Assembly: GCA_027405735.1 (NCBI GenBank)
Contig: JAPEHQ010000024.1
Coordinates: 310,001-374,000, forward strand
Direction: 5' to 3'
Source: Mucor racemosus
Lineage: Eukaryota > Mucoromycota > Mucoromycetes > Mucorales > Mucoraceae
Length of the DNA: 64,000 nucleotides
The notes beneath the pieces are model-generated. The model was not told where the DNA came from and made no database searches. It saw only the letters and a list, made by a program, of their open reading frames with translations. Every line of letters begins with the position of its first letter. Position 1 is the first letter of the stretch. A program made the translations under genes and the position numbers. Positions 48,385 to 60,534 of the stretch are shown here, in pieces.

Positions 48385-49091
48385 TTGAGATATATATTAT
48401 ATTTAATACTCTTTTTTCTATAATAATAATAATAAAAAATGCATTTATATTACATAATTTGACTGTATTACATTGATAGATATTTTTGCCTTTTACTTAA
48501 ATATTGCCAAGTAAAGTAATCATTATACACTTGGAGTATATTTTGCGGGGCAATTAGTAAGAAATTAGCTTGCTGTGGGAGAATATTTGTACTACAGGGT
48601 TCTTTTTGTATGTGTATTAGGCACATGTCAATATAAAATGATACGAAGAATTACGGTAAGCTTATCTCTATATGCAAGCATTTGTTTATAATACAATTTT
48701 CTATGTGGAACAAAAAAATAAAAAAAAAACATAAAACAAATAATGCGGCATACACATTCACACATTTCAACAATATTTTTGAATGGAAATAGGAGCACTA
48801 AAGTTATTTTGTGGGGAAACATAACACTAAATGAATGAAAATCTGGGAAAAGATGGGGAATTGCAGAAAAAAAAAAGCCCTTCCACGGACAAATGAATAT
48901 ATATATATATATTTTTTTATTATTATTTTTTGTCTATAAAATGTCTATTATGAATAATTTGTATTTGCTATCAGTAAGATTGTGAAAATAAAAAAAAAAG
49001 GGAGATTTCTTCACAGAGTAAAAAATAGGAGAGAAAGGAGGGAAAAAAAAATTATATGAATAAATATATGTATATGAAAGAGAAAAATGCT
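48385..49091. other. intergenic between convergent VAC8 and DIC1
   Basis: 3' flanks of both genes, with short ATT and AT microsatellites near 48421-48437 and 48897-48911. No gene supported. Confidence 0.45.
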
Positions 49092-50124
49092 TTAAATTTG
49101 ATGAGCAACAGCTAATTGTCGATCTTGTTGAAACATATCGTGCCAAGTCTTGAATTGTTCCAAAACAACAAATGTGATGATAGTTTGAGGACCTAAACGA
49201 ATAAAGGCAGGTGTCCAACCCTTAAAGAAAGATTTAATACCTTCAGATTTGAACATTTGCTTCATGATCATAGTGGCTGACATTCTATGATCACCAGTGC
49301 TTGCAGACATGATACGAGTTTTAATTACATCAACAGGAGAACAAACAGTAGTAGCCACCAAACCAGCTAAAACACTAGATGTTAAATGAAGAGTAATGCC
49401 ATCCTGCATAGGGGTATTATTTAAGATGATAGATTTGAACATATCATAAGAAACACATTGCGATGAAGTCATTAAAATAGCTCTGTTGATGTTGGGGCCA
49501 AGACCACGGAATAGCGCACTGGCACCTTCTTCTTTACTAATACGGATGATACCATCGATGGCATGTTTATAATTACGACGTTGTTGAGGAGGCAATTGAC
49601 CATCGTTTTGCATACGAACATTAATAACATCACCGGGATTACCACATGCTCCACCCAAAGCACCAGCAACACTAGAACATATTAATAACTGACCAACATT
49701 TGCTTCTATAAAAAACAATTATAATTGGATGAGTCATTCCATCGTAAAATGATTGATTTCGATCTCCCCACAACCCAACCCAACCCCCCCCCTCTCCCCC
49801 TTTTTAAAACTTACTTTGTTGTGTTGTGGATTGAATATAATCCTTTAATTTCTCATATACACCAAATCGAACAGTAGAATAAGTAGCTTGTCTTAATATA
49901 GATGCTGATAAACCAGCATATAACTTGAAGAAACCCTCATTCTGTGCAATCTTTACCATAGTAGAAAACATGCTTTGATTCATACTACCTTTGGTATTTT
50001 GAAGTCGTACTTTGGTCAAGTCGAAGGGATGTACGACAACAGCTGCAACACAAGATGCAGCACCACCGAAATAAAATGGATAAGATTTCTTTACTGCTGA
50101 TGCTGGCTTTGTAGTAGTTGACAT
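49092..50124 (-). CDS. DIC1: Mitochondrial dicarboxylate carrier
   Basis: Exon 1 is 49815-50124 and exon 2 is 49092-49705, with a 109-bp intron, giving 307 residues. It is a three-repeat mitochondrial carrier of the inner membrane with six helices. The three carrier signatures are HPFDLTKVRLQ, NPGDVINVRMQ and SPVDVIKTRIM. The pattern of other residues (GLSASILRQATYSTVRFGVY, RRNYKHAIDG, FFKGWTPAFIRLGP) matches the Dic1 branch, which exchanges malate or succinate for phosphate. Compared with the usual Px[DE] rule, the second signature has Gly before Asp, as Dic proteins allow. The intron contains a C-rich run at about 49775-49800. Confidence 0.93.
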
Positions 50125-51840
50125 TATACTATAATTGATTGATAATGGAATAAAAAGAAGGGAAACGGTAGAAAAAATAAAAGAACTGGAGAATTTAAGT
50201 GTTTTTTTGGTTCCTACAAATATAAAAAAAATTATTAAATCACCGTAAACGAAAAGGAATTGTTTTCACCCGAAAAAAAAGAAGGTTTGGTTTTCGTTTC
50301 CGGTTTTTTTTAATATTGTTAATATAATTTTCGCACGTTCTTTAATGATAAAATTATAGACAATCATTCATTCTTATGAAAACTTGCGGTCTGTCGTTGC
50401 GCTTTCTTTTTCTGTTTTCGTAATTCAGGACTTTTGAATGGTGCGTCATTTATAAAACAATAACAATGACGACCAATCTAATATTCCATGCCTTAAACTC
50501 TTTATGGGAAAGGGGCATAGTTCAAAAAGAACAGGCATGATCTTATTACTACTACCATATCAACGACTTGGATTTGCTGTAAATTCCTCAAAAAAGAGCG
50601 ATCTGATTCTAGAGCTTTTATGTTTGTATTTGTCAAAAATGACTCAATTATATTTCCTTTTTCAATGATTAAATCAATAAAAAATAAGCTGCAGGAATGC
50701 ATGAATGTGCACACTTACGTATATTGTATAGCTGAACCGGCTTTTTGCCTCTCATTCCCATGGATGAGCAAAGATATCCGCAATTTCTATCGCTTTGGAA
50801 TAAATATAAGCAGCACCCCCCTGGAGACGTATATTTCTGCAGAAAATCATCAATTTACAATATTTTAAAATTTCCTCCGAGAATTAACGAGACAATTACC
50901 ACTTCTTTCATTTTATCCTAATAGTCAATTTTTTCCTTGCTTTCTCTTGATCGAATCAAAGCAAATCCATGAAACTTTTCCAAAATCTGGGTTTAAATGC
51001 GACCATAAAAAACATCCTACATACCATATCTAAAGGATTTTTTAAAGTATCTATTAAAGAGATGTATTATTGAATTTTTTTTTATAATATTATAAGCATG
51101 CTTACTTTATATTGTAATTTTATTTATTGCTCAAATATATGAGATATTTTTCTCAAAAACGCCAATATCTTCAGATTAAAGTGAAGATTACTAATCACCC
51201 TTAGATCCCCATTGCCTAAAGTATCTCTCTAAAACCACTCCAAAGCCAACTTGGAAGGTGCAGTCATTACAGCATAACTTTTGCAACTGCAGATATGAAT
51301 TACAATCCATAAATATGCTCCTGTTGTACAGCTAAAGCAATTTATTGGGTATTTTTTTGTTAAATTCACTGAAAATCGGCATTTTTAGAGGCCTGTTTCT
51401 GGTGTAACCAGGCAGTTTCTGAACGTAAGATTACTTCTAGCCATTGCTACAATCATTAGTTGCATTCTAATGCGTTTCCTCAAATTTTTTTTGATAGATG
51501 AAAATTTTATCAAATCTGCCAGATTTTCCCTTGCTACTACACATCCAAAACCGAAAAAATCAGTTTTTCGGATTTTTGAACACAAAAATGGCAACTTTTA
51601 TTATGCAATATATTGGTAAAAAATGACCATAATTTTCTTTTGCTTTATGTAAAATTGTTTATTTACGTTTTAATTATTTGAAATGTATACTTTTTCTCGT
51701 TTCAACGAATTTACGTTTTCTCAAAATTGTGGAGTTTTTTTAGTATGAAATTTGTACATAAATTGTACCATAAGATAGTCCTTAAAATTTTGTATCGATT
51801 AGCCTAGACAAAAAAAGTAGGTTAGTTATACAGTTTTTTT
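50125..51840. other. DIC1 upstream region and AT-rich DNA
   Basis: The first 250 bp are the DIC1 promoter side, with TTTTCGTTTCCGG-like runs. Beyond it no gene is supported. The ORFs at 50502-50868 and 51385-51594 look like chance frames. Confidence 0.35.
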
Positions 51841-51848
51841 CAAATTTA

Positions 51849-52016
51849 ATGAAATGTTCAACGAAAATTGAAAATGTGTCGAATTTCGTCGTACGAAAAG
51901 AAAAATATAAAGAGCGGTATTTGAAAAATGCTGCTGCTACTGCATCTGGTTCTTCTGGTTCTCCCGAAGCAAAATACCAACTGATGTCTTTACTCGACTC
52001 AATTCACAATAGCTGA
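51849..52016 (+). CDS. Possible small ORF or exon relic (55 residues)
   Basis: A short frame with gene-like codons and composition. It starts MKCSTKIENVSNF, continues through KYKERYLKNAAATASGSSGS and PEAKYQLMSLLDSIHNS, and ends at a TGA. It contrasts with the AT-rich surroundings. No family is recognised. It could be the last exon of a lost gene or a real small protein. Confidence 0.3.
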   Translation: MKCSTKIENVSNFVVRKEKYKERYLKNAAATASGSSGSPEAKYQLMSLLDSIHNS

Positions 52017-54130
52017 AATCCGGAGCACTTTGATACCAGTTTATAGTGACTATAAACATTGAGTTATTTCAGGTTATTGTCGCTATCATTTAAAATAAAG
52101 GGATATACTTGATGCTCCTTTCATATTGCATTCCGAAACAGTATAACTCATTTTCGACAATTTTTACTGATTGAAATGATCCAACTGCCATTATTTTTAT
52201 ATTGTAGTCGATTTTTTTTTTACAGAAAGTAAGCATATTGAAAGAAGTGTGTTAATGTTCTAAATATTGGGCAATACTGTCATCAGATATTACAGAAACA
52301 ACCTTTGAGGAAAAAGAAAAGCACCTTTCGTAGTTGTTCATGCGTCTTTTATTTCCGCATCAATCAAATTTATTTCGTTCTTCTGCTTAAACCTCAATTA
52401 TAAAGAGCAACTTCCCTAAAACGTTACCTGAGGAGTATAGAAAATAGACGTTGCTTTACTTATAATAAAGAAATTAGATCTGAAAGGGCGATTCTTTTCA
52501 TAAGCTACTTTGTTATAGTGGAGTTAACGTATTGATTCGTAAGAAAATCGGTGCTTTTGCACTGCATGTACTAGCCATATGATTTTAACTAGATCTTTGT
52601 ATACATCTTGCTGTAATAGAATATTAATTTATTTGAATAAACTCAGGCATCCTTTGATGTATCCTTCATTTACAAGACAATGGAAAATCTTCATATCCGG
52701 TTTGTTTACTGCTACATCAATTTCCATTAAACCACGCGGTCTTTCAAGCACCCTCTATTGTCAACATAATTATTGTTTTATTAATAATGAGTCATAGAAA
52801 AAAAACTTAAAGGATTACAATCTATATTTATTTCAAATAAAAAAAGGTACATAGGACTTTGAACATGTCAAGCCATTTTTTGATATGTTATGTTTGTTCA
52901 CCTTTGAAAGGCCATGCGAAATGAAACTCAGCATAACGCCGAAAGTTTAAATTTGATCTTCAAATGATCGTAAAAGCTTCAATAGAAATAGCAAGCATAT
53001 GTTGCGAGAACTTTTTGATTGTCCTGCTTCTTGGCTTTCGAATGGTGGCAATCATGCACCTTTAACATGTTTGAAAGACGCACGCTCCGATTTTGAAAAT
53101 TCAGCGACCGAAAACAGTTCAAAAGTTGTTAATTGCCATTTCATGTCGGTTTACTGGATGACTAGGACAAAAGATGTGCATTCTATTATGAATTGTTTGT
53201 TACTAATTATGTGTCATTCCGAAAAAGCATCAGATAAGCTCAAATGTATGATGCGATTATTATTTTTAAGGAAGAAAAAAGTAGATTTTCAATGTGAATG
53301 TGCAACATTGGACACAATTAGGTTAATTTTCCATGTAAATATTTTTTTCCAAAAGCAAATGCTCACACCGAATACTCACGCCAGCACTATTTTCTGCTTA
53401 GCAATAAGGAATCTGATAAAATAAAGGCAGTGTATGGTTATTTGTGTAATATCATTCAGTATACCCTGTTCAAATATTTGCCTTGGAATTTTTAGGTTTC
53501 AATGCTCCACCAACCTTAATTTTCTTTTTAGCAATTGCTTGATTTGGTGTGATAAATGAATAAAAAATGACCGTGATTTTCATAGAGTTTATAATCGCCT
53601 TAAAAGGAATTTGATATTTAAGAGTTTCTCTGTCTATATCAATTCATTAATCAAATAAAGCTGACTAAATATTCATGGTACCGAGGGAAATATTGAATCA
53701 TGGTTTTCTGAAACCCAAGAAAGAAAGAGAGAGAGAAAAAAAAAAGGCACTATCTTTTAGATGACAAATAGAATGAAGTGTGCAACCGAAAGACCGCGTA
53801 TAAATGATAATGATTTAAAGACTTTCTAAATAGACTTCTTAGACATTTCAAACCGAAAAAAAAACTGATGAAAAATCAAATGTGCATGTAATTTGAATGG
53901 TTTGTTATGTTTCCACTTTTGTTCAATCCATACTGTTCTAATCATTGTTTGATCAATTAGATGTTCGTCGTGACTAGACAAATATCGGAAGGAAAAGGAT
54001 AACAACCCCCTCCTTCTTGTAACTCCCTCCCAAAAAAGAATAGATAAACAAAATTCTTCGTCTCCCCCCCCCCTTTTTTTTTATACTTTCTTCATTATTT
54101 TTATTATTTTTTTTTCAAGAAAATAATAGG
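52017..54130. other. AT-rich DNA with faint coding relics
   Basis: Near 52250-52390 a frame reads LNIGQYCHQILQKQPLRKKK, which is protein-like but broken. The 141-residue ORF at 52999-53424 contains a short block (CACGCTCCGATTTTGAA) also found at 26420 in repeat sequence, so I do not call it a gene. 54000-54085 is a C/T-rich leader of the next gene. Confidence 0.35.
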
Positions 54131-55848
54131 ATGAAAGCAAGTAAATTTATCTTTTCACCAAATGATCAAAAAAATGTAACTACTTCATCTACTTCGACAT
54201 CTCAATCAACAAATAAAATCATTCTGGATTATTTGCTTTTCCTTTCAATTCAATCTCGATTGAAACAAGCACGTGTGGAATTATTGGAATTATCTACACC
54301 TTTACCTCAATCAAAAGAAGACAATTCCACCGTAGAAATACGTAAGCAAAGATGGGAAGACACCGCATCCAAGGCAGAACAAGATAAAAATGCAGTGGAA
54401 TCCATTGTAGCTGGTAAAAATAAAAATATGCTGAATCTACGATATTATACTCATTATATAGAAAAAAAAAAAAAAAAAAAAAGGCATTTTATCAAGCCAT
54501 TGTAACAGAACTCCATCTTTTCGTATTGATTCAAATTTTGAACAAAGACTTCATCTTTGTCAATTAACAAATCTTGTATTTGGCCGTTTTGATGCTCTAT
54601 CAACAGGGCAACATGTCATTGCACACAGCTCGGCAAGACGTCGAAGACATGAAACTCAGATGGCTGTTGTCATAGAAACCGATATTCATGATGAACCCTG
54701 TGACATTAAACGTCGTCAACGTATATTTGAACAACCAATTTTACCACCATTTTGTAGAAGACATCGTATTCAAAGTTGTTATGGTTGTCGATCTCCTTAT
54801 CTCAAAGATAAACCTACAAATGCCATGTTGATGGATAAATTACATAAACTAGAAGAGGAACACCATGATGATAATGAAGAATCACAGCAATCTTTTAAGA
54901 CATTGGATTTAGCAAATATTTCACCACCTACACCACCAGCAGGACTTATTGAGGCTATTCCTACATTTTTAAGAACTAGTGCAGACATGTTACGACGAGC
55001 ATTAGAAAGTAGTGAAGATGGAGATGACGCTTCTACTGTTAAGCCTATGATGTTTGCTGGACAAAAGGTTATGGGAGGAGGAATGCCTCCACGTTGGTAT
55101 GATTTGTTCCTGGAATTATTGACACAAGCTGCAATTGAAAGCTATTTGTGCGATACACAAGCAGGTCTTGAGCCTATTTTTGAAATATTTTCATATGGCG
55201 ATGTAGAAGATGAAGAGCATGAAGATGAAGAAGATTCTGATGATGACGATGATGATGAACCTCATGAACAAGAAACTGATGAATGGGGAATCCGTGCTGC
55301 CGATCATCATTTATTATTTCCTAAAACTCGTACAATGCATTTATTTAAGACTCAAGTGAGAGAAAGAGAGAAAGATGTGAGTTTTTTTTTATTCGTTTTC
55401 GTTGGATTTTACATGATTTAAGCTAATCCATTTTTCATAGTTTTTGGTAGTTGAAGGCGTTGATCTCCAAACTCATTTTGAGAAATTAGCACAAACATTT
55501 CCATTACAAACATTTGAGAAAAGTATGGGAGATTTTATACAAATGATTTTAGATTCAATGGATATTCCGGCGCTTGATAAGGTATAGATTTTATATGAAA
55601 TTATTCGATAATTTCATAATTAACCTATTTAATCCAGTATGAGCAAAACATAAATAATGCTGAAAACGATAATGCGGAACAACAATCAACCGGTCCATCA
55701 GTTTACAAGTATCCAGGTGATGGTTCACTCTTAATGCCTGAAATTCCTGATGAAGAAGAAAAGCACCAACAACCTGCAAATTCTAAAAAAAGATCGGCGT
55801 CAATCTCTGAACAACAACAAGAAGAAGCGCCACCTAATAAGCGTAATA

Positions 55849-55853
<5 letters not shown>
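54131..55853 (+). CDS. Conserved acidic protein, function unknown
   Basis: Four exons, 54131-54413, 54484-55376, 55441-55581 and 55638-55853, give 510 residues. The first acceptor is the AG at 54482-54483, just after a 21-A run, chosen because it is the only one that keeps the frame. The body has a conserved-looking block (PPRWYDLFLELLTQAAIESY, then LCDTQAGLEPIFEIFSYGD), followed by a long Asp/Glu stretch and a basic C-terminus ending PPNKRNK, a possible nuclear signal. There is a CRRH...CYGC cysteine/histidine pair near residues 130-155. I do not know the family. The arrangement suggests a fungal nuclear protein. It is convergent with the HMG-box gene, stops 98 bp apart. Confidence 0.8.
54461..54483 (+). 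repeat. A21 tract at a 3' splice site
   Basis: Twenty-one consecutive A, then the AG used as acceptor in the 54131 gene. Replaces the usual pyrimidine tract. Confidence 0.7.
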
Positions 55854-55882
<29 letters not shown>

Positions 55883-55894
55883 TAATAATAATAA
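55849..55894. repeat. (AAT)n microsatellite
   Basis: ATA/TAA triplets starting within the stop region of the 54131 gene, between two convergent 3' ends. Confidence 0.9.
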
Positions 55895-55951
55895 AAATAT
55901 TGGATTTTATTTAAATTTATAAAGAGCATTGATAAATTAAAAGAATCATCT

Positions 55952-56629
55952 TCAATCGCTATCATCAGATGAAGAATCACTGTCAGAAGAAGATGAATCA
56001 GAATCAGAATCAGAACTGGAATCAGAAGAAGCTGATGATGATGATGAAGGAGCAGCAACAGGAGCAGCTTCAACCTTCTTTGGAGAAGGCTTTTCTTTCT
56101 TGACAACCTCTTTTTTGGCCTTTTTATCGCTATGTTGTGCAAGCTCAGGGTGAGCTTTTTCGTAAGCAGCAACTTCCTTGATATATTTCTCTCTTTCCTT
56201 TTTAGCTTGTTCAGTAAAGGGCTTTTTTTGTTCATCAGTTAATTTTTGCCATCTAGCACCATACATTTTAGATTTTTCAGTAAAAGTAGCATCAGGGTAT
56301 TGCTTATCGACTTGTTCTCTGATTGAATTTGAAAACAAAAAGAAATTGGAAGGAGGTTGCTTAGGTGCATTGGGATCTTTACGCTTTCTTTTATGATCAT
56401 CGGTAGCTACAACTGCATTGTCGTTTGCAGAAAGTAAGATTTGAGCAAGGTCGGTAAGGTCTTGAGTAATGTTGGCAATAACTTTCTTGACCTATAAATA
56501 AAATTAAACAAGAGACGCGATATAACGTTTTTAGTCCCTTTGAATTACAGACAAGTAAAAAAAAATAATACGCGTTGATTTGACTGATAAAAACTCAGGT
56601 TATTTACTTACTCTTTCTTCTTTAGACAT
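55952..56629 (-). CDS. HMG-box protein with acidic/serine tail
   Basis: Exon 1 is 56612-56629 (18 nt, six codons) and exon 2 is 55952-56491, joined in phase 0 over a 120-bp intron, giving 185 residues. One HMG box spans about residues 44-118 (KRKRKDPNAPKQPPSNFFLF, the WQKLTDEQKKPF helix, KYIKEVAAYEK). A Lys/Pro-rich hinge follows, then a Ser/Asp tail from about 140 to the end, likely phosphorylated by CK2. The architecture is that of an abundant chromatin-bending protein (HMGB/NHP6-like) with an added acidic tail. The N-terminal 40 residues form a helix-like segment seen in some fungal HMGB proteins. The exon 1 start is supported by splice phase. A purine-rich run (56640-56725) lies directly upstream. 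Confidence 0.9.
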
Positions 56630-57351
56630 TTTAAAATGTTATATTTTTATTTATATAAAACAAAAAAAAAGAGAAAAGGAGGATGGGGAGGGAAGGGAGA
56701 GGGGGGGGAGGAAATAGAGAAAAAAAATATTTCTTTTCCAGTCGATATTGCGCCCGGGCATTGCGTGTGTAAATGTGAGAGGTTTGCCTGTACTCCTACT
56801 CAGGGACTAGATGACATTACGGCCGAATGATTAAAAATTGTCGCTTAGACCAATCAATGCGCCTAATATTACCGTAAGGAGGTAGGAACCGTATGAAATG
56901 ATGGACAACAAGCGGGCAACATTCAGTTGGTTACCCGGGCCTTATTCCTATTCTACATGATTATGAAATGTTCTATTTGCGCGTTAGTAGTTTAAACAAT
57001 AAAGAATATTGCATAATACTTTCCCTTCCTCTTTTTTTATATTTATAAATATTCATTTTAATTATTAATACATTTAATATATTTTGCTCCACTGATACAA
57101 TCAAGATTTAATTACACCTTATAAAAATCCTGTCCCTGAATTTGTTTCCATGGTGATTTTAATTTTGACAGGTACAAAATTAGTAACTTAGCAACCAAAT
57201 TGGAGATGCTTCGAATCCATTTATTTTATGCAATTTTTGAAATCTGATGTCATTTTAATTTTATAATAGAAAAAAAAAAAAGAGAATTTCAAGAAAGAAA
57301 GTAATACAAACTTTTCGATGTAAACTGTACGCAATTGGATTAGATTATTGA
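56630..57351. other. HMG gene upstream region
   Basis: A G/A-rich strip (56640-56725), likely core promoter and leader. Then a somewhat GC-richer spacer (56740-56960) with CCCGGGC blocks and no recognised gene. Confidence 0.4.
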
Positions 57352-57928
57352 GCATAAGTTTTTTTTTTTTCAAGCTGTAACCATACAGCATATTTTTGTT
57401 GTGGGCTAGATGTCTGACGTTAGGCATTTGATTAATAACTTGTGTGGTAGGAGGACATGTATACTAAAACAGTTGTCACTTACTTTCACCTTGCTGAACT
57501 GAATTATGAAGTCTATAAACAGTGAGGAGAAAACTTACAGCCTTGTTCAATTATAGAATCAATTAAATTACCTTCATGTTTCCAAAGTATGAGTACTGTA
57601 TATAACAAGATAAAGATAAAGCTATCTTGCCTTACATACACAAGGTTATATTATGCATTTCTCCAATTTTGAGTTGTTGGTGCAACAACGGTAATATTGC
57701 TCGTGAAAATCCCAGAATACGTAATTATTGCCTTCTCTACACTTTTGATTACTGTTTCTAAGAAAAAGGAGCCCACTGTTTTATTCTGAAACTTTACAAA
57801 AAAAAAAAAAAAAAAAAAAAAACGATGGAATGGTGCATTAAGAAAAAAGAAAGATATAAACCTTGGAGACATATAATCAGCAACTAAACTATATATTGTT
57901 TATTTTTTAAGAGAAGAAAAAGAATATT
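57352..57928 (-). repeat. 3' flank repeat of family 1, inverted copy of 7377-7937
   Basis: Aligns with 7377-7937 in reverse. The core 57464-57652 is also repeated, inverted relative to here, at 60350-60535 on the far side of the accessory gene. Confidence 0.75.
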
Positions 57929-57929
57929 C

Positions 57930-59700
57930 TTAATGTTTTGATTTAAGTCTTTTTTGTGCTGTCTCGGATGATGCTGATGTAGTTGGCATAGCTGGGAGGG
58001 GCGTTCTTTCCAAGAAGTTATCAAACAAGCTAATATCATCTTCATTGACTTCCTTGTCCTGTGAAACAATTTTGAATACCTCTTTGACCATTTCGCAGCA
58101 TACCCAAGTCGAAAGAATGACAGGCAAAACAGTAGAACCAAACTGGACCACGGAGTTACTGATTTTCAAGGTATTACATCTTGAGATACGCGAGATGTAT
58201 TTTGTAGGTCTATCTAATTCAATGAGTGTACTTGATAAACCAGAATGGATGAAACCAACTGTGCGAATTGCTGTTGAACGGTCATCAGAGTTGATTTCTT
58301 GAAGTAAACAGTCAAGCATGTCTTTCAATGTACGGGGTAGTTTATAAAAGCCTTCTTCATAAAGTTAGTGCCAGATTCATCTTCAATAATTGATTTGGCT
58401 TCACTCGCCCCGAACTCTAAAGGAACAGAGTGCCGAATGTTGTATTGTCTAAATATCAAATCACACTTGCGACCATAACGTAATCGAGTTGCTTTTGTGA
58501 TGGATTCAATAACTCTCTTTTCATTCTTTCTTTTTTTGCTCCCTAAACTGGCAGATTCTCCACAGACAGCCTCAATATTTTCGAGTTTATCAAAGCAAGA
58601 TTCAATCATTGACCAAATGTGCGACTGATACCATTGTTCATTGTGATATCTATCCATATTACCGTTTTCATACTCTCGAACCAGTGAAAAAACGACTAAA
58701 TTGATCCAGTCCTTATCGAAACTTTCTTCTTTATTGTAGTCTGATTGGAATGTATGATTGTTTCCAAGAGCAGCTCGAAGTTGGGCTGTACTGTTTTTAT
58801 TGTATTTGTTTAAAAAAAGCTTCAACGAATCTGGAGCTGTAGGAAGGCTTTCTTCTGATAATGGATAATTTCTTGTAGCTCGTTTTGGCTGAAGATGTTA
58901 TAAGTAGTATAATTGCTGTCGTAAGGATCAATAATCAACGATCTACTTGGGTGATCAGATTCGCACTGCAATCCAAACATAAACAATTCGTCGTCAACGC
59001 ATTTGCCATTGGAAAGATACCATTTCTCTTCTGATTTTAGCATGCTGAACATGTTTTTGAACTCAAAGTTACGTTCGTCAGGTTCATCCTTTATAAAATA
59101 GTTAGTTTCTATTTTCGAGGTCAACATCCTATTTCCTTACACTATAAGTACTTTGACTCTCTTGATTATTTGCACCTTCGTAATTGCTATCGACATGTTG
59201 AAGAGTATCATTATCTACTTCAGCTAAATCCTCAGCCATTGCGATTTCGTTTCTTATCTGGTTATTTTTGAGAGTCATTTTAAGGTACTTATTGTTAACC
59301 ATAAGCTTTTTCCGAGTCTGTAAGTAAAAGTATTGTTTGATCAATGAAGTGTCCAAAAGCTAAAGAAGATACTATTAATAGCCTATTCAATGCAATAGAC
59401 GAAAAAAAACAACAAAAAACGTTCAAATACGCGTACTGACTGTGCTTTTTTTTTGTTTTTTCTAGCCCACAGAATGACATTACTGTTGGTGTTCTTTTTC
59501 AAGTCCAAGTTACCGACATCATTCAAGGCACTTTCCAGAGCATTTAAACAAGAAGCAAAGCTTTCGCATTTACTATGTTTTGCAAAAGCTAGTGCTTGGA
59601 ATGTTGCACCCGGCGTCCAATTTGTTAATATCCAATCTTTGTTTGATTGTTCCATAGCGTGTTTTAAAAAAAGAGAAAAAAGCATTTTTCAAAAAATTGA
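57930..59700 (-). pseudogene. Mucorales-type accessory gene, family 1, two frameshifts
   Basis: Exon order from the 5' side: about 59460-59690 (NKDWILTNWTPGATFQALAF), 59139-59321 (ends QESQSTYS) and 57930-59088 after a 53-bp intron. The last exon is broken by two 1-bp losses, near 58829 and 58341, both next to short homopolymers. Bridging them gives a continuous reading with EEKWYLSNGKCVDDELFMFG, WINLVVFSLVREYENG, a GRKCDLIF...LEFGASEAK stretch, TLKDMLDCLLQEI, TVGFIHSGLS and a C-terminus shared with 7272-7376. I recognise this layout as a family expanded in Mucorales. The Asp...Glu-x-Lys spacing in GRKCDLIF/SEAK recalls PD-(D/E)XK nuclease-fold proteins, but that is tentative. 5' exons are uncertain. 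It may be a young pseudogene, or the frameshifts may be assembly errors. Confidence 0.6.
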
Positions 59701-59804
59701 TTGAGACAGATAACACAAGAATAACACTGCGCGCACTCCAGAAATACAATGACATCATATCAGACTCAATAAAACTCTTTTTTTTATTTATTTTTTTTTT
59801 TGGT

Positions 59805-60150
59805 AGGCTTTCATCCTCACTTTAACAGGATTAGGATTGCTATTAGCTATTCCAGTGCATGGCGTCCTGGATGCATTCTCTTCAGAGTGTTTCAAACGCA
59901 GGCTTGAAACGGTCTTCTTGGGTGATTCCAAAGAAAGATCACTTCGTTTTGATAGAGCCTTTCATACATGGTAAAGGAGTTTGTTACGCTTCTCCCATAC
60001 AACCTTGTGTATGTAAGGCAAGATAGCTTTATCCTTATCTTGTTATATACAATACTTAAACTTTGGAAACATCAAGGTAATTTAATTGATTCTGTAATTG
60101 AACAAGACCTTAATTATTATTATTATTATTATTTTTTTTTTTTTTTTTTG
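59805..60150 (-). repeat. 346-bp tandem duplication, unit 1
   Basis: The unit is repeated directly at 60151-60490. On the minus strand it encodes an exon-like segment (SKRSDLSLESPKKTVSSLRL, SEENASRTPCTGIANSNPNP) that fits the N-terminal exon of the family 1 gene. A (TTA)n and poly-T run (60110-60149) separates the units. Confidence 0.75.
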
Positions 60151-60534
60151 GTAAGCTTTCATCCTCACTTTAACAGGATTATGATTGCTACTAGCTATTC
60201 CAGTGCATGGCGTCCTGGAGGCATTCTCTTCAGAGTGTTTTAAACGCAGGCTTGAAACGGTCTTCTTGGGTGATTCCAAAGAAAGATCACTTCGTTTTGA
60301 TAGAGCCTTTCATACATGGTAAATGAGTTTGTTACGCTTCTCCCATACAACCTTGTGTATGTAAGGCAAGATAGCTTTATCTTTATCTTGTTATATACAG
60401 TACTCATACTTTGGAAACATGAAGGTAATTTAATTGATTCTATAATTGAACAAGACTGTAAGTCTTCTCCTCACTGTTTATAGACTTCATAATTCAGTTC
60501 AGCAAGGTGAAAGTAAGTGCCAACTGTTTTAGTA
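60151..60534 (-). repeat. Tandem duplication, unit 2, plus inverted flank copy
   Basis: Second unit with the same minus-strand exon-like segment, differing at a few bases. Its right part (60350-60534) is the full inverted counterpart of 57464-57652 and ends at the TTTTAG target site of the MITE. Confidence 0.75.

Noticed and set aside
52999..53424. 141-residue plus-strand ORF
   Set aside because: One of the longest unexplained ORFs, but it contains a block also seen in repeat sequence at 26420, has no domain and sits in AT-rich DNA.
55834..56235. 133-residue minus ORF overlapping the HMG gene
   Set aside because: Other-frame shadow of the HMG-box coding sequence and the AAT microsatellite.
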